Of a stretch of 64,000 bases of DNA, positions 20,029 through 30,113 are shown one piece after another. The position numbers and the translations under genes were made by a program. Below the pieces are notes generated by a model. It was not told where the DNA came from, did not search any database, and was given only the letters and a program-made list of their open reading frames with translations. Origin of the DNA: Rhodanobacter denitrificans (GTDB lineage: Bacteria; Pseudomonadota; Gammaproteobacteria; Xanthomonadales; Rhodanobacteraceae); contig NZ_QFWQ01000009.1 in NCBI RefSeq assembly GCF_003335105.1, positions 1-64,000 on the forward strand, read 5' to 3'. Numbering within the stretch: position 1 is the first letter of the stretch; every line of letters starts with the position of its first letter.

Positions 20029-22905
20029 TCAGAACTTGAACGTGGCGCGCATCCAGTAATAGCGTCCGAGCGCGTCGTAGGTGGAGGTATCCACGTTGTA
20101 GTTCAGACCGTTCTGATAGACCAGCGGCGGAGCCTTGTTGCTGAGGTTGTCCACGCCGACGTCGATCCGGGTATGCCATTCCGGAATCGCATAGCCAACC
20201 TGGATCGAGTGATACAGCACCGAGGCCATCGGAATGTTGACTCCGGCGAAGCTGGCGTCCGCATTCAGGTTGGTCAGATGGTGGATGTAGCGCGTCTGCC
20301 ACTGCGCACTCCAGTTGCCCTTCGTCCAGTTGATCGTACCCGTCCCGCGCCAGCGCGAGATGTTGCCGAACTGCTGGGAGTAGGTACCGGCGTAATTGAC
20401 CGTTTGCGCGCCCGGCTGGCCGGGCGTGGCGTTGTTCTTGTAGCTGGAGAGATAGGTGGTGGAAAGGCCGGCCTTGAAATTGCCGGGGTCGATGCTGCCC
20501 AGATCGAAATGCGGGATCTTGTAGTTCAGCGTGAAGTCGATGCCGCTGGTGCTCAGGTTGCCCAGATTGACCACCGGCGTATTGATGACGTTCACCTGAC
20601 CCGGCTGCTGGGTGGTGGTGTTGTAGCGGCTGATGAACGAGCAATACGGGCTGCTGTTGTTGGCGAAGCACGCATTGACCACCGTCGAGGCCTGAATCGG
20701 TGTCAGCAGGTCACTCAGGTAGATGTGCCAGAAGTCGACGCTGGTGGACAGGCCATCGGCCCAGCTGGGGTTGTAGACCAGGCCGAAATCGATCGATTTG
20801 CCCTGCTCCGGCTTGAGCGAGGCACCGACCGTCTTGGCGCCGGCGTAATAGGTGTTGACCTGGGCCGGCGAGTTGCCAGCCCAGTTGACCGGGACGTACT
20901 GGCAGGCGGCGGGATGCTGTGCGAGCTGGGCGGCCGTGAGACCGACGCAGGGGTCGTTCAAGTTCGGCTGGACCAGGGTGACGCCGTCGTAGAGTTCATC
21001 CAGATTGGGGGCGCGGAATACTTCGGAGATGGTGCCGCGCAGCAGCAGATCCGCTATCGGGCGCCATTCGATGGCGATTTTCTTGTTGTTGGTGTTGCCG
21101 GAGGAGCCGTACCTGGAGGCACGGATACCCACGTCGAGGTTCAACGAATACGCCCACGGTTGCTGCGAGAGCAGCGGGATCAACGATTCGGCATAGACTT
21201 CCTTGACGTTGTCGCTGCCACGACCCGGTGAACCGCAGGCTTCCTGCAGTACCTGGCAGCCGCCGGTGGCGAGGTTGAGGACAGCGTCGGGCGTCACCGT
21301 GTAATTCATCGATTGATGGCGATACAGGGCGCCCACGGCCAGCTGCACGGCACCTGCCGGCAGATCCCACAACTCGCCGTTGGCATCGAGCTGGACCTGC
21401 TTGGTGGCGTTGGTGAATACGTACTTCGGGGTATCCACGCCGGCCCTCAGGGCCTCCGTCTGGTGGGCCTGGTCGAAGATGTTCACGCCGCGGTTGATGG
21501 CCGCCTGGAAGTCGGCGATGTTGACCTCGTTGTAATCGCGCTGCACGCGATTGGCATGGCCGTAGTTGAGCGTGGCATCCCAGCTCCAGGTGCTCTGGCC
21601 GAATGTGCCGCGCAGGCCCGTGTTGATCTGCACGTTGGAGGTGGTGTACGTGTGCAGGCGGGTACCAAGCCCGGTCAGCCGGGTGTTGAAGCCATAGCCG
21701 GTGCCCGGAGCACCCGGGTTGGCGGGATCCGTGCCGAACGTGACCCCGAACGGATTGATCGGGTTGCTGGCCAGCACGTACCAGCCGTCGCTGTTGGCCG
21801 AGGTCGGCGCGGGCGCGTCCTGGCCGCTCGACTGGGTGTGGTTCAGGAACGCATCCGCGAAGAAGGTCAGGTTGTCCGCCAGCTTGTAGCTGCCGAGCAC
21901 GAAGGTGTCGAAGCGCTGCTGCGCGGTCTGGATGTAGTTGTACGCGTTGTAGTTGTACGCATCCGGGTTGCCGCGGTCGCAGCGGTAGTCGCTCACGCTC
22001 GATCCATCGCCTTGCGCCAGCGTGATGTACTGGGTCGGGCAGGTGCCGGCGGCCTTGGCGGCGATCGACGCGGGTGTCTGGATCTTGCCGGTCGGAATGG
22101 TGCTGGAACCGGCCGGACTGATCACGCCGCTGGACAGGTACAGCTGGTGCGCGGAGTACTTGCGCTGGGTGGCGAGCACGGCGTCGTACTTGTTGTAGTC
22201 CATGCCGCCGACGATGTTGTAGTTGTCGCCGCTGGCGCCAGCGGTCAGGCTGATGCCGTGCCGATGGCCATCGCCGTGGTCGGACTCACCCAGGTTGATG
22301 CTGGCTTCGGCGCCCTTGTAGTCCTTGCGCAGGATGAAGTTGACCACGCCACCGATCGCATCCGAGCCATACACCGTCGAGGCGCCTTCGGCCAGCACGT
22401 CCACCCGCTCGATCATGTTCTGCGGAATCATGTTGAGATCGGCGTTGGCCATGCGTTGGCCGTCGATCAACACCAGCGTACGGTTGGTGCCCAGACCGCG
22501 CAGGGAGACACGCGCCGCACCGTCGCCACCTTCCAGCAAGGGGCTGGCGACGCCGCCGCCGTTGCTGTTGTTCTGGGTGTTGGTCGCGTTGCCGGAAATG
22601 CTGGGCAGCTGTTGCAGCACGTTGCCCAGGGTCGGGCTGCCGGAATTGGTAATCGTGGCGCGATCCACGGTCACCACCGGACTGGATGTCTCGGCGTCGA
22701 CGCGCCGGATCAGCGAGCCGGTGACGACGACCGCCTCGAGATTCTTCGCCTTGTTTTTTGCTGCCGGCGCCGGCGTGACCTGCTTGGCGGCGGGGGCTTC
22801 GCTGGTGGTCGATTCCTGTGCCTGGACGGCGCCCGCTGCCGCGAAAATGCCTACGCTCAATGCCAGACGCACAGCTAGTGACAGGTGATTCAAGTTGTAT
22901 TTCAT
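20029..22905 (-). CDS. TonB-dependent outer-membrane receptor
   Basis: A 958-residue active transporter of the outer membrane. The signal peptide ends near AAGAVQAQ (about residue 29). An Ala/Pro/Lys-rich linker is followed by the TonB-box-like EAVVVTGSLIRR, the plug domain (PTLGNVLQQLPSISGN, SLRGLGTNRTLVLIDGQRM, GASTVYGSDAIGGVVNFIL) and a long beta-barrel ending in Phe (ATFKF). Plug and barrel match the CarO/oar-like receptors expanded in Xanthomonadales, so the ligand could be a peptide, glycan or siderophore. It is the first gene of a minus-strand set with the sulfotransferase and hydroxylase. Confidence 0.92.
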   Translation of the reverse strand: MKYNLNHLSLAVRLALSVGIFAAAGAVQAQESTTSEAPAAKQVTPAPAAKNKAKNLEAVVVTGSLIRRVDAETSSPVVTVDRATITNSGSPTLGNVLQQLPSISGNATNTQNNSNGGGVASPLLEGGDGAARVSLRGLGTNRTLVLIDGQRMANADLNMIPQNMIERVDVLAEGASTVYGSDAIGGVVNFILRKDYKGAEASINLGESDHGDGHRHGISLTAGASGDNYNIVGGMDYNKYDAVLATQRKYSAHQLYLSSGVISPAGSSTIPTGKIQTPASIAAKAAGTCPTQYITLAQGDGSSVSDYRCDRGNPDAYNYNAYNYIQTAQQRFDTFVLGSYKLADNLTFFADAFLNHTQSSGQDAPAPTSANSDGWYVLASNPINPFGVTFGTDPANPGAPGTGYGFNTRLTGLGTRLHTYTTSNVQINTGLRGTFGQSTWSWDATLNYGHANRVQRDYNEVNIADFQAAINRGVNIFDQAHQTEALRAGVDTPKYVFTNATKQVQLDANGELWDLPAGAVQLAVGALYRHQSMNYTVTPDAVLNLATGGCQVLQEACGSPGRGSDNVKEVYAESLIPLLSQQPWAYSLNLDVGIRASRYGSSGNTNNKKIAIEWRPIADLLLRGTISEVFRAPNLDELYDGVTLVQPNLNDPCVGLTAAQLAQHPAACQYVPVNWAGNSPAQVNTYYAGAKTVGASLKPEQGKSIDFGLVYNPSWADGLSTSVDFWHIYLSDLLTPIQASTVVNACFANNSSPYCSFISRYNTTTQQPGQVNVINTPVVNLGNLSTSGIDFTLNYKIPHFDLGSIDPGNFKAGLSTTYLSSYKNNATPGQPGAQTVNYAGTYSQQFGNISRWRGTGTINWTKGNWSAQWQTRYIHHLTNLNADASFAGVNIPMASVLYHSIQVGYAIPEWHTRIDVGVDNLSNKAPPLVYQNGLNYNVDTSTYDALGRYYWMRATFKF

Positions 22906-23752
22906 GCGTTATCCCCGTTCGAAGTAGAGAGTTCCCCGTGCTTTCCCGGCGGGTCGGATGCGGTACGGATGGGTACCGGTCGCGCCAGGTCAGGCACTGA
23001 ATTGCTCGATGGCGGCAGTCCGTATTTTTCGGGCGGAACGATGCTGCCGCTGAAGCCCCTTAGGGCCTCGCCGTGCTGCAAGCCTTGGTTATTTTGTCTG
23101 CAGACGGATGGTGCACCCGTGGCCGGGCTAGGTGACGCTGGACGGATGGCGGCCCTGCAGGCCGCGCGCGCCCGGCGGCATGCCGATGGAAAGTGCGGTG
23201 GGCGTAGCCAGTGGGGACTGGCCAGGAGGCGTTACGCGATGCATCTAGTTCTCCCCGAGCATGGTGAATGGTCCGGGATTCGTGACGGCGGCGCTTCTCG
23301 TGCAGACCCCATCCCTGAAGAGCGCTTCCAGCCGCCCCTCCCAACGGGGCGCGTGTCGCCAAGATCCGGTTCGTATGACACAAGGCGGGTGGGTTTCGCC
23401 GGGGGCAGACCGATCGCAATATTTTGCGATACGGCAGGCGCGGGCGACGGAAGACACAGGCCGGTATTCAGGATCACACGGAAGCGGGGAAAAAAACAGC
23501 GCCATGACATCAGTCTTTGTTTTCCGTGCCGACCCGGCAGCCGTTCGGCGTGGGTCGCCGACGGCCCGGCCCGCACCCGCGAGGGCCATATGGACGTCCG
23601 CCAGGGCATGCATACCAGACAGTGCGGCGAGCCGCTTCTTGCCGATCGCGCGGCGGCGGCATTTCCTGCGCGAGGAGCATCGCGCGGCTGGACAGAGATC
23701 GGTGTCGCGCGTAAACCCTGCACTGCAGGACGTCCCGCCCGAGAGGATCCGC
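22906..23752. other. 847-bp intergenic region without a supported gene
   Basis: This lies between the divergent receptor and DUF4126 genes. Open frames here overlap on both strands and show no family similarity. Only the promoters of the flanking genes are expected, and I could not place them with confidence. Confidence 0.4.
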
Positions 23753-24361
23753 ATGGACATGTTGTCGAACGTTGCGCTTGCCGGTGGCCTGGCCTGGGCC
23801 AGCGGCATCCGCCTGTATGCCACGATCTTCGTGGCCGGCATGCTCGGCCGGTTCGGCTACGTGCACCTGCCGGCCGGCCTGCTGCCGCTGACCGATACCT
23901 GGGTGCTGGCGGTATCGGGCGCGTTGATGCTGTGTGAGTTCCTGGCCGACAAGGTGCCGGCGTTCGACAGCGCCTGGGACGCCATCCATACCTTCATCCG
24001 CATCCCGATCGGCACCCTGCTGGCCTGGGGCGTGTTCAAGGATTCCGGCGCCGGTGCGCAGCTGGCGGCGGCCCTGCTCGGCGGCGCGCTGGTGGCCGGC
24101 ACGCATTTCACCAAGGCCGGCACGCGCGCGCTGATCAACACCTCGCCGGAGCCCTTCAGCAACTGGGGCGCCAGCGCGGGCGAGGACATCGGCTGGATCG
24201 GCGGCCTGTACCTGATGTGGCGGCACCCGCTGGCACTGCTGGTCCTGCTCGGCCTGTTCGTGCTGCTGATGTGCTGGATGCTGCCGAAGATCGCGCGCGG
24301 CCTGCGCGTGCTGGCGCAGAAGCTGCGCGGCCTGCGCGGCCCGTTGCCCGGCAGCAGTTGA
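23753..24361 (+). CDS. DUF4126 membrane protein
   Basis: A 202-residue integral membrane protein of the DUF4126 family. It contains the family start LAWASGIRLYATIFVAGMLGRFG, the CEFLADKVPAFDSAWDAIHT segment and the THFTKAGTRALINTSPEP segment, with about four to five membrane helices and a basic cytoplasmic tail. Function is unknown. The start ATG at 23753 follows GAGAGG by six bases; the open frame reaches further upstream without similarity. Confidence 0.85.
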   Translation: MDMLSNVALAGGLAWASGIRLYATIFVAGMLGRFGYVHLPAGLLPLTDTWVLAVSGALMLCEFLADKVPAFDSAWDAIHTFIRIPIGTLLAWGVFKDSGAGAQLAAALLGGALVAGTHFTKAGTRALINTSPEPFSNWGASAGEDIGWIGGLYLMWRHPLALLVLLGLFVLLMCWMLPKIARGLRVLAQKLRGLRGPLPGSS

Positions 24362-24392
24362 CGGGCGCGCCGCGGCGGCACGCCCGCGGCCG

Positions 24393-26129
24393 TCACCGCT
24401 TCGCTGCCTCGCGCTGCGCGCGTTGCTGTTTCATCCATTGCTGGAATTCGGTGATGCGCGGCTCGTCGCGCAGCAGTACCGAGTGCGGATCGATCGTCAC
24501 CACCGCGCCGGCAGGTATGGCGAGACTGCCGGCGCCGTCCGTCATCGGCACGGTGTGCACGACGTCGTCCACACGCACCTCCACCGGCATCGGGAACGGC
24601 AGGTCGTGCGGCACCTGCCAGCGCAGGTCCAGCGTGTCGCCGCGGCGCTGCACATCCAGCTTCGGCAGCGCGGCCTGGTACAGGTAGACGTCGAAGAACC
24701 AGTCCAGCTTGCGCCCCGTCACCTTGTCCACGATGCCGATGTAGTCGCGGGTGGTGGCGTACTGCGGCGCGAAGTTGCCCGGCTTCGGATCGGGGCGTCC
24801 GTAGACCAGCTCGCGGATGCTGGCGTAGAACGCGCGGTCGCCGACCAGGTGGCGCAGCGTCTGCAGCATCAGCGCGCCCTTGTTGTAGATGTCCTGGCCC
24901 GGGCCGTTCCTTTCGTCGTAGACCTGCTCCTCGGTCCGGCCGCTGCCGGACACCAGCGGGTAGCGGTTGCGCAGCATCAGGCGCAGGCGGTGCAGCCAGC
25001 TGTAGTAGTCCGCGTCGCCGTCCAGATGCTGCGCATACAGCGGCTGCATGTAGGTGGCGAAGCTCTCGTGCAGCCACATGTCGTCCCAGTTCGCGTTGGT
25101 CATCTGGTTGCCGAACCATTCATGCGCGAATTCGTGCTGCAGCAGCCAGTCGAAGCCGCCGCCATCCTTCGCGTAGTGGTTGCCGTAGGCGTTGATGGTC
25201 TGGTGTTCCATGCCCTTGTACGGGGTTTCCACCACGCCCATCTTCTCGTCGCCCCACGGGTAGGGGCCGATCTTCGCCTCGAAGAAATCCAGCAGGCGCG
25301 GGAACTCGGCGAACAGCGCCTGCGCTTGCGCCTCCTCGCCAGGCAGGTACCAGTAGTGGAGCGCAATCGTGTTGCCGTAGCGGCTGCGGTACTCGCCCTT
25401 CAACTCCCGGTACGGGCCAACGTTGATCGAGACGGCGTAGGTGGCCGGATGCCTGGCACGCCAGTGATAGGTGCGCTGGTTGCCCTCGTCGCTGACGCCG
25501 ACCAGCACGCCGTTGCCCGGCGCCACCAGCGGCTTGGGCACGCTGACGTAGAGATCCACCAGGTCGGGTTTGCCGCCGGGCTGGTCGATGCACGGCCAGA
25601 ACAGGTCGCAGCCTTCGCCTTCCACCGCGCTGCCCACCCATGGCTCGCCGTCTTTGGTGTGGCTCCATACGAAGCCGCCGTCCCACGGCGCGTTCTTCGC
25701 GACGTGGGGCTTGCCGCCGTAGCTGATGGCGACCGTGAGTTTGCCGTCCTTGGCCAGCAGTCCGGGCAGCTGGATGCGCAGGCGGCCGTCCGGATTGCCC
25801 CACGCCGATGCGGCGAGCGGCTGGCCATCGATGGCGACGGCGTGGACCGGCAGGTTGCGGTCCAGGTCGAGCAGCAGCACGCCGGTGGCCGCGGTGGCGG
25901 TGAAGGTGAGCACGGCGCGGCCGTCGATGTTCCGCCGGGCGGGATCGACCGCGATGTGCAGTTCGGCGTGGTCGAAGTGCACGCTCTTCTGCTCGGCGGG
26001 CATCGGCGTGCCGGAGTCCTTCGTCAACGCGGTGAGCGGTGGCTGCGCCGGTGCGGTAGACCCGGCCAGTGCGGCGCTGGCGGTACCCAGGCCGAGGACG
26101 AGACCGAGGGCAAGCAGGTGGGTGCGCAT
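24393..26129 (-). CDS. M1-family zinc metallopeptidase (secreted)
   Basis: A 578-residue secreted aminopeptidase-like enzyme with a signal peptide (MRTHLLALGLVLGLGTASAA). The N-terminal beta domain has IDGRAVLTF. The M1 core has VETPYKGMEHQTINAYGN in place of the GAMEN loop, the zinc motif HEFAHEWFGNQ and the downstream WLHESFATYMQ. It lacks the large C-terminal helical domain of aminopeptidase N, so it is a short M1 form. The start is set at the signal peptide. An M17 peptidase on the same strand, 127 bp upstream, suggests a shared role in peptide use. Confidence 0.92.
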   Translation of the reverse strand: MRTHLLALGLVLGLGTASAALAGSTAPAQPPLTALTKDSGTPMPAEQKSVHFDHAELHIAVDPARRNIDGRAVLTFTATAATGVLLLDLDRNLPVHAVAIDGQPLAASAWGNPDGRLRIQLPGLLAKDGKLTVAISYGGKPHVAKNAPWDGGFVWSHTKDGEPWVGSAVEGEGCDLFWPCIDQPGGKPDLVDLYVSVPKPLVAPGNGVLVGVSDEGNQRTYHWRARHPATYAVSINVGPYRELKGEYRSRYGNTIALHYWYLPGEEAQAQALFAEFPRLLDFFEAKIGPYPWGDEKMGVVETPYKGMEHQTINAYGNHYAKDGGGFDWLLQHEFAHEWFGNQMTNANWDDMWLHESFATYMQPLYAQHLDGDADYYSWLHRLRLMLRNRYPLVSGSGRTEEQVYDERNGPGQDIYNKGALMLQTLRHLVGDRAFYASIRELVYGRPDPKPGNFAPQYATTRDYIGIVDKVTGRKLDWFFDVYLYQAALPKLDVQRRGDTLDLRWQVPHDLPFPMPVEVRVDDVVHTVPMTDGAGSLAIPAGAVVTIDPHSVLLRDEPRITEFQQWMKQQRAQREAAKR

Positions 26130-26256
26130 GGGCGGTCTCTCCGCGGGAGTCGAATCCCGCACGGTGCCACGTTGCGTGCGGATGCGACATCGCCGGAAGT
26201 CATGCGTCATCCGGCCATTCCGATCCCTTTCCGCGTGCAGGGAGGCAGTAGGGAGA

Positions 26257-27639
26257 TCAACCCCGCCGGTAGCGTTGCTCCAGCATCGCAAACATCGCGC
26301 GCAGGCCCATCGCCTCGCCGCCGCGTGGGCGGCCGGGGCGGTCGGCGTCGTTCCAGGCGTAGGTGTCCAGGTGCAGCCACGGCGTGCCGTCCGGCACGAA
26401 GCGTTCAAGGTACAGCGCCGCGGTGATCGCGCCGGCATGGCGCGAGGGGCCGGCATTGGCGAAGTCGGCCAGGTAGGAGTCCAGCATCCGGCGGTACGGC
26501 CGCCACAGCGGCAGCTGCCACAGCGGGTCGTCGACCGCCCGGCCGGCGGCCAGCGCGGCGGTCGCCGCGGCTTCGTCGTTGGCGAACAGCGCCGGCAGGT
26601 CCGGCCCCAGCGCCACGCGCGCGGCGCCGGTGAGAGTGGCGAAGTCGACGATCAGGTCGGGCTGCTGCTCGGCGCCGTAGGCCAGCGCGTCGCACAGCAC
26701 CAGGCGGCCTTCGGCGTCGGTGTTGTCGATTTCCACCGAGTGGCCGGCGCGGGTGACCACCACTTCGCCCGGGCGCAGCGCGTTGCCGGCCACCGCGTTT
26801 TCCACCGCGGGCACCAGCAGGGTCAGCCGCACCGGCAACTGCGCCTGCATCACCAGCCCGGCCAGCGCGATCGCGTGCGCCGCGCCGCCCATGTCCTTCT
26901 TCATCCAGCGCATGCCGTCGGCGGGTTTCAGGTCGAGCCCGCCGGTGTCGAAGCACACGCCCTTGCCGACGATCACCAGCTTCGGGTCGGCCTTCCTGCC
27001 CCAGCTCAACTCGACCAGCCGCGGCGCGCGGTGGCTGGCGCGGCCGACCGCGTGGATGGTCGGGAAGTTGGCCTTGAGCAGTTCGTCGCCGACCCACTCG
27101 CGCAGCTTCGCCTTGTGCGTCTTGCCGAGTCGGCGGATCGCGTTGCCCAGTTGCTCCGGGCCCATGTCTTCGGTCGGCGTGTTGACCAGGTCGCGCACCA
27201 GCGCGGTGGCCTCCACCAGCGGCGCCAGCTGCCGCAACTCGGCGGCGGCGATGGCGAGCCGGGCCGGCGCGCGCTTCGGCTGGCGGTAGCGATTGAACTG
27301 GTAGGCGCCGAGCGCCCAGCCGAGCGCGGCCCGGGCCCGGTCGGCGAGCACGCCTTCGGCGGCGAGGTGGTAGGTCGCCTCGGGCAGGCTGCACGGCAGC
27401 GCGGCGAGTGCGGCCAGCGGCTCGCGCGGGTCGACGCCGGCCAGCACGCGCACCAGCTTGCCGGCGTCGTCGCACAGCAGCGCGAACGTTCCTGCTGCCG
27501 CCGTGAAGCCGCACTCGGCCAGCCAGTTCCGCTGCGCCGCGGTGAGCCGGCGACGGGTCGCGGCGTAGTGCGCGGCGTCGGTGGTCTCGATGGCGATGCT
27601 GCGGCGGTTGCCGGGTTGGCGTTCGATCAGGGCGGACAT
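26257..27639 (-). CDS. Leucyl aminopeptidase family protein (M17)
   Basis: A 460-residue cytosolic dimetal aminopeptidase. The N-terminal region is divergent, as usual. The C-terminal catalytic domain shows VGKGVCFDTGGLDLKPADGM, KKDMGGAAHAIALA and the hallmark NTDAEGRLVLCDAL, with the metal-binding Asp and Glu residues and the catalytic Lys and Arg in place. It is shorter than PepA and closer to PepB-type or putative M17 members. AAGGAT lies a few bases upstream of the ATG. Neighbours are the M1 peptidase downstream and a HAD phosphatase upstream. Confidence 0.93.
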   Translation of the reverse strand: MSALIERQPGNRRSIAIETTDAAHYAATRRRLTAAQRNWLAECGFTAAAGTFALLCDDAGKLVRVLAGVDPREPLAALAALPCSLPEATYHLAAEGVLADRARAALGWALGAYQFNRYRQPKRAPARLAIAAAELRQLAPLVEATALVRDLVNTPTEDMGPEQLGNAIRRLGKTHKAKLREWVGDELLKANFPTIHAVGRASHRAPRLVELSWGRKADPKLVIVGKGVCFDTGGLDLKPADGMRWMKKDMGGAAHAIALAGLVMQAQLPVRLTLLVPAVENAVAGNALRPGEVVVTRAGHSVEIDNTDAEGRLVLCDALAYGAEQQPDLIVDFATLTGAARVALGPDLPALFANDEAAATAALAAGRAVDDPLWQLPLWRPYRRMLDSYLADFANAGPSRHAGAITAALYLERFVPDGTPWLHLDTYAWNDADRPGRPRGGEAMGLRAMFAMLEQRYRRG

Positions 27640-27739
27640 GCGGGATCCTTCGGGCGGGCGGCGGCACGGTGCGCCGCGTCATGGGCGATGAACCGGCAAT
27701 GATGCGCGCATTGCCCGCGGCTTGCCTATCGTCCTTTGC

Positions 27740-28438
27740 TCAGCGGGCGCCGTGCGCGTCCAGCCAGTCGGCCAGCTCGGTCAGGTTGCGCAGGTCGAGC
27801 TGGGGCGGCGGACCCAGCTCGTCCGGCCACGGCCGGCCGTCGCGGTTGATCCATGCGGTGCGCAGCCCGGCATCGCGGGCGCCGGCGATGTCCATCGCCG
27901 GATCGTCGCCGACGTGCAGGATCTGTTCGGGCGCCACGCCCAGCCGCTCGGCCGCGACCAGGAAGATGCGCGGGTCGGGCTTGGCCACGCCACTGTCGCG
28001 CGCGCAGACGTGGTGGGCGAAGTGTGCGTGGATGCCGATGCGCTGCAGGTCGGCATTGCCGTTGGTCAGACTGGCCAGCGGCCAGCGCGCGGTGATGCGT
28101 TCGAGCGCGGGCAGGCTGTCCGGATACAGCTCCACGCGGTTGCGCGCGGCGAAGTAGATCTCCCACAGCGCCCGGACCGGCGCATCATCCACGCCGCAGG
28201 CGGCGAACGCCTGCTGCAGGGTGAGCTGGCGCTGGCGGGTGAAGTCGTGGGCCAGGTCCAGCCGCTCGGCGGCCACCTGCATGCGCAGCTCGCGCATGGC
28301 CGCGATCGGCCAGGCGCGAGCCACCTCGGGATGGTGTTGCCGCAGCCAGGCATCCACCGCCTGGTCGGCGCGTTCCAGGGCCGGCAGCACCGGCCACAGG
28401 GTGTCGTCCAGGTCCAGCGTCAGCGCGCGTATCGGCAC
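27740..28438 (-). CDS. HAD-superfamily hydrolase
   Basis: A 232-residue phosphatase-like protein. Motif I is LTLDLDDTLWP with the nucleophilic Asp, motif II is SLTNGN, motif III is the Lys of SGVAKPDPRIF, and motif IV is HVGDDPAMDIAGARDAG. An all-helical cap lies between motifs I and II. It resembles YjjG/YfnB-type nucleotide or sugar phosphatases; the substrate is not evident. I use the GTG at 28438, which follows the stop of the upstream LysM gene by 13 bp. The frame stays open upstream into that gene, but the added residues do not match the family. Confidence 0.85.
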   Translation of the reverse strand: MPIRALTLDLDDTLWPVLPALERADQAVDAWLRQHHPEVARAWPIAAMRELRMQVAAERLDLAHDFTRQRQLTLQQAFAACGVDDAPVRALWEIYFAARNRVELYPDSLPALERITARWPLASLTNGNADLQRIGIHAHFAHHVCARDSGVAKPDPRIFLVAAERLGVAPEQILHVGDDPAMDIAGARDAGLRTAWINRDGRPWPDELGPPPQLDLRNLTELADWLDAHGAR

Positions 28439-28451
28439 CGCGACCGGGGCG

Positions 28452-29798
28452 TCAGTTGTTGTCGATGCGCAGCACCTGGCCGAGCTTGATCTGGTCATTC
28501 TTCAGATGGTTCCACTCGCGCAGCTTGGCCACCTCGACCGAATGCCGCTTGGCGATCGACGACAGCGTATCGCCCTTGGCCACCTTGTAGGTGGTCGTGG
28601 CCTGGCGGGCGTGTGCGCTGACCTGGCCGAAATCCTTGCCGCCGCTTCGATCGATGGTGGTGGCGCTGCCGTTGGCGTGTTCCACGCTGCTCACGCTGAC
28701 GTCGGCCACGCTGCCGTGCACCTTGTTCAGGCGGGCGGCCTCCTGCGCGTCGGCATGGCGCTGTTCCACGGCCTGCCGCGCCGCCAGCGTGTCGGGCGAG
28801 GTGGGCGCGATGGCGGCGCGGGCCGCATAGGTCGCGCCCGGCGCCGACACCGGCGTGTGGCGGACGGCGCGGGCGCCGACCTCGGCGAGGATGCGGCCGC
28901 GGCGCGCGTCGTCCATCGACGCCAGCGCGCTGCCGTCCTGGTACGGCAGTACCGCATGCTTGCGCAGTGCGGCCTTGGCCGGCTCGGTCTGCATGAAGTC
29001 GATGAAGGCCTGCGCCTGGGCGGCCTTCGGGCTGCGCGGGTTGGTCACCAGGTACAGCGGGGTGAACAGCGGGTAGCTGCCATCGGCGATGTTGGCGACG
29101 GTGGCCGCCTTGCCGTTGAGCGGGATCGCCTTGAGCTTGGGGTTGCCGCTGATGCTGGTCAGGGTGGACACGCCGAAGCCGTTCGGGTTCAGCGCGACGC
29201 CTTCTTCCAGCTTGCGCGTGTTGACGTACAGCCGCGGCGCGGCCACCGGCTGGTTGCCGCGACCGAACAACAGGCTGCGCAGGCTGTATTCCACGCCGTC
29301 GCCGGGGCTGGCCACCGCGTAGACGTCGATCGGCGCGTTGCGCCCGCCGACCTCGCTCCAGTTGTGGATCTTGCCGTAATAGATGTCATGCACCTGTTTC
29401 AGCGTGAGGTTGCTGATCGGGTTGGACGACTGGGTGATGATCACCAGGGCGTCCCAGGCCACCGGCGTGAAGGTGAGCTGCGCGTTCTGCGCGCTGTCGT
29501 CGGCGGCGCGCGCGCTGCCGGCCAGGTCAGCGGTGCCGTTGGCGACCGCGTCGATGCCCGAGGCGGTGTTGAACGGCTGCAGCTCGATGCGGCCGTGGCC
29601 GGTCTTCTCCCACGCCTTCGCCACCTCGTCGACCACGCCGTTCGCGGTGGCGACGTCGCCACGCCAGATCAGGCTGCTTTTGGCGGCGGTGCTGGCACCG
29701 GCCTTCGCCTTGGGATGGTGGGTCTTGGCAAGCGCGGGAGTGGCGAGGCATGCCCCGATCAGGGCGATGGACAGCAGGTGGGCAAGACGGACGGACAT
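28452..29798 (-). CDS. Phosphate-binding (PstS-like) protein fused to LysM
   Basis: A 448-residue exported protein. A signal peptide (about residues 1-24, ending ATPALA) precedes a PBP-like domain with WRGDVATANGVVDEVAKAWE, the ASGIDAVANGTADLAGSAR loop and VYAVASPGDGVEYSLRSLL. These are features of PstS-type substrate-binding proteins. A spacer of about 70 residues leads to a C-terminal LysM domain (YKVAKGDTLSSIAKRHS and NHLKNDQIKLGQVLRI). No pst transporter genes are adjacent. The fusion suggests a peptidoglycan-bound periplasmic phosphate or anion sensor; that is inference. Confidence 0.82.
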   Translation of the reverse strand: MSVRLAHLLSIALIGACLATPALAKTHHPKAKAGASTAAKSSLIWRGDVATANGVVDEVAKAWEKTGHGRIELQPFNTASGIDAVANGTADLAGSARAADDSAQNAQLTFTPVAWDALVIITQSSNPISNLTLKQVHDIYYGKIHNWSEVGGRNAPIDVYAVASPGDGVEYSLRSLLFGRGNQPVAAPRLYVNTRKLEEGVALNPNGFGVSTLTSISGNPKLKAIPLNGKAATVANIADGSYPLFTPLYLVTNPRSPKAAQAQAFIDFMQTEPAKAALRKHAVLPYQDGSALASMDDARRGRILAEVGARAVRHTPVSAPGATYAARAAIAPTSPDTLAARQAVEQRHADAQEAARLNKVHGSVADVSVSSVEHANGSATTIDRSGGKDFGQVSAHARQATTTYKVAKGDTLSSIAKRHSVEVAKLREWNHLKNDQIKLGQVLRIDNN

Positions 29799-30113
29799 GG
29801 CGATGGGGAGCCCCGGAAATAGTGGAGTGGAGGCGAAAGTATGCCGCCCGGCAGGCGCACGGGCGGTGAACGAGCGGGGGTATTTCATCGGCCCGGATGC
29901 GGGACATCAAGCACTTTCATGCATTTGCGCACAGACAATGGCCCGGGGTGTGCGCCGGAACACGGGCCGTGGGCGATCCGGGCCACGCTTTCGCCTGAAC
30001 GGGCCTCGTAACGTCTTTGCGCGCCGGTCATTCCGCATGCCGCGGGATGACTGGCGCAGCCGGCTCGTTCGAGTCTTCCGGCGGATCAGCCCGGAAGGAT
30101 CAGCCTGGACGAA

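Noticed and set aside
22906-23752. Long overlapping frames on both strands before the DUF4126 gene
   Set aside because: All lack family similarity and depend on the low stop frequency of GC-rich DNA; the DUF4126 start at 23753 has the only good ribosome site.
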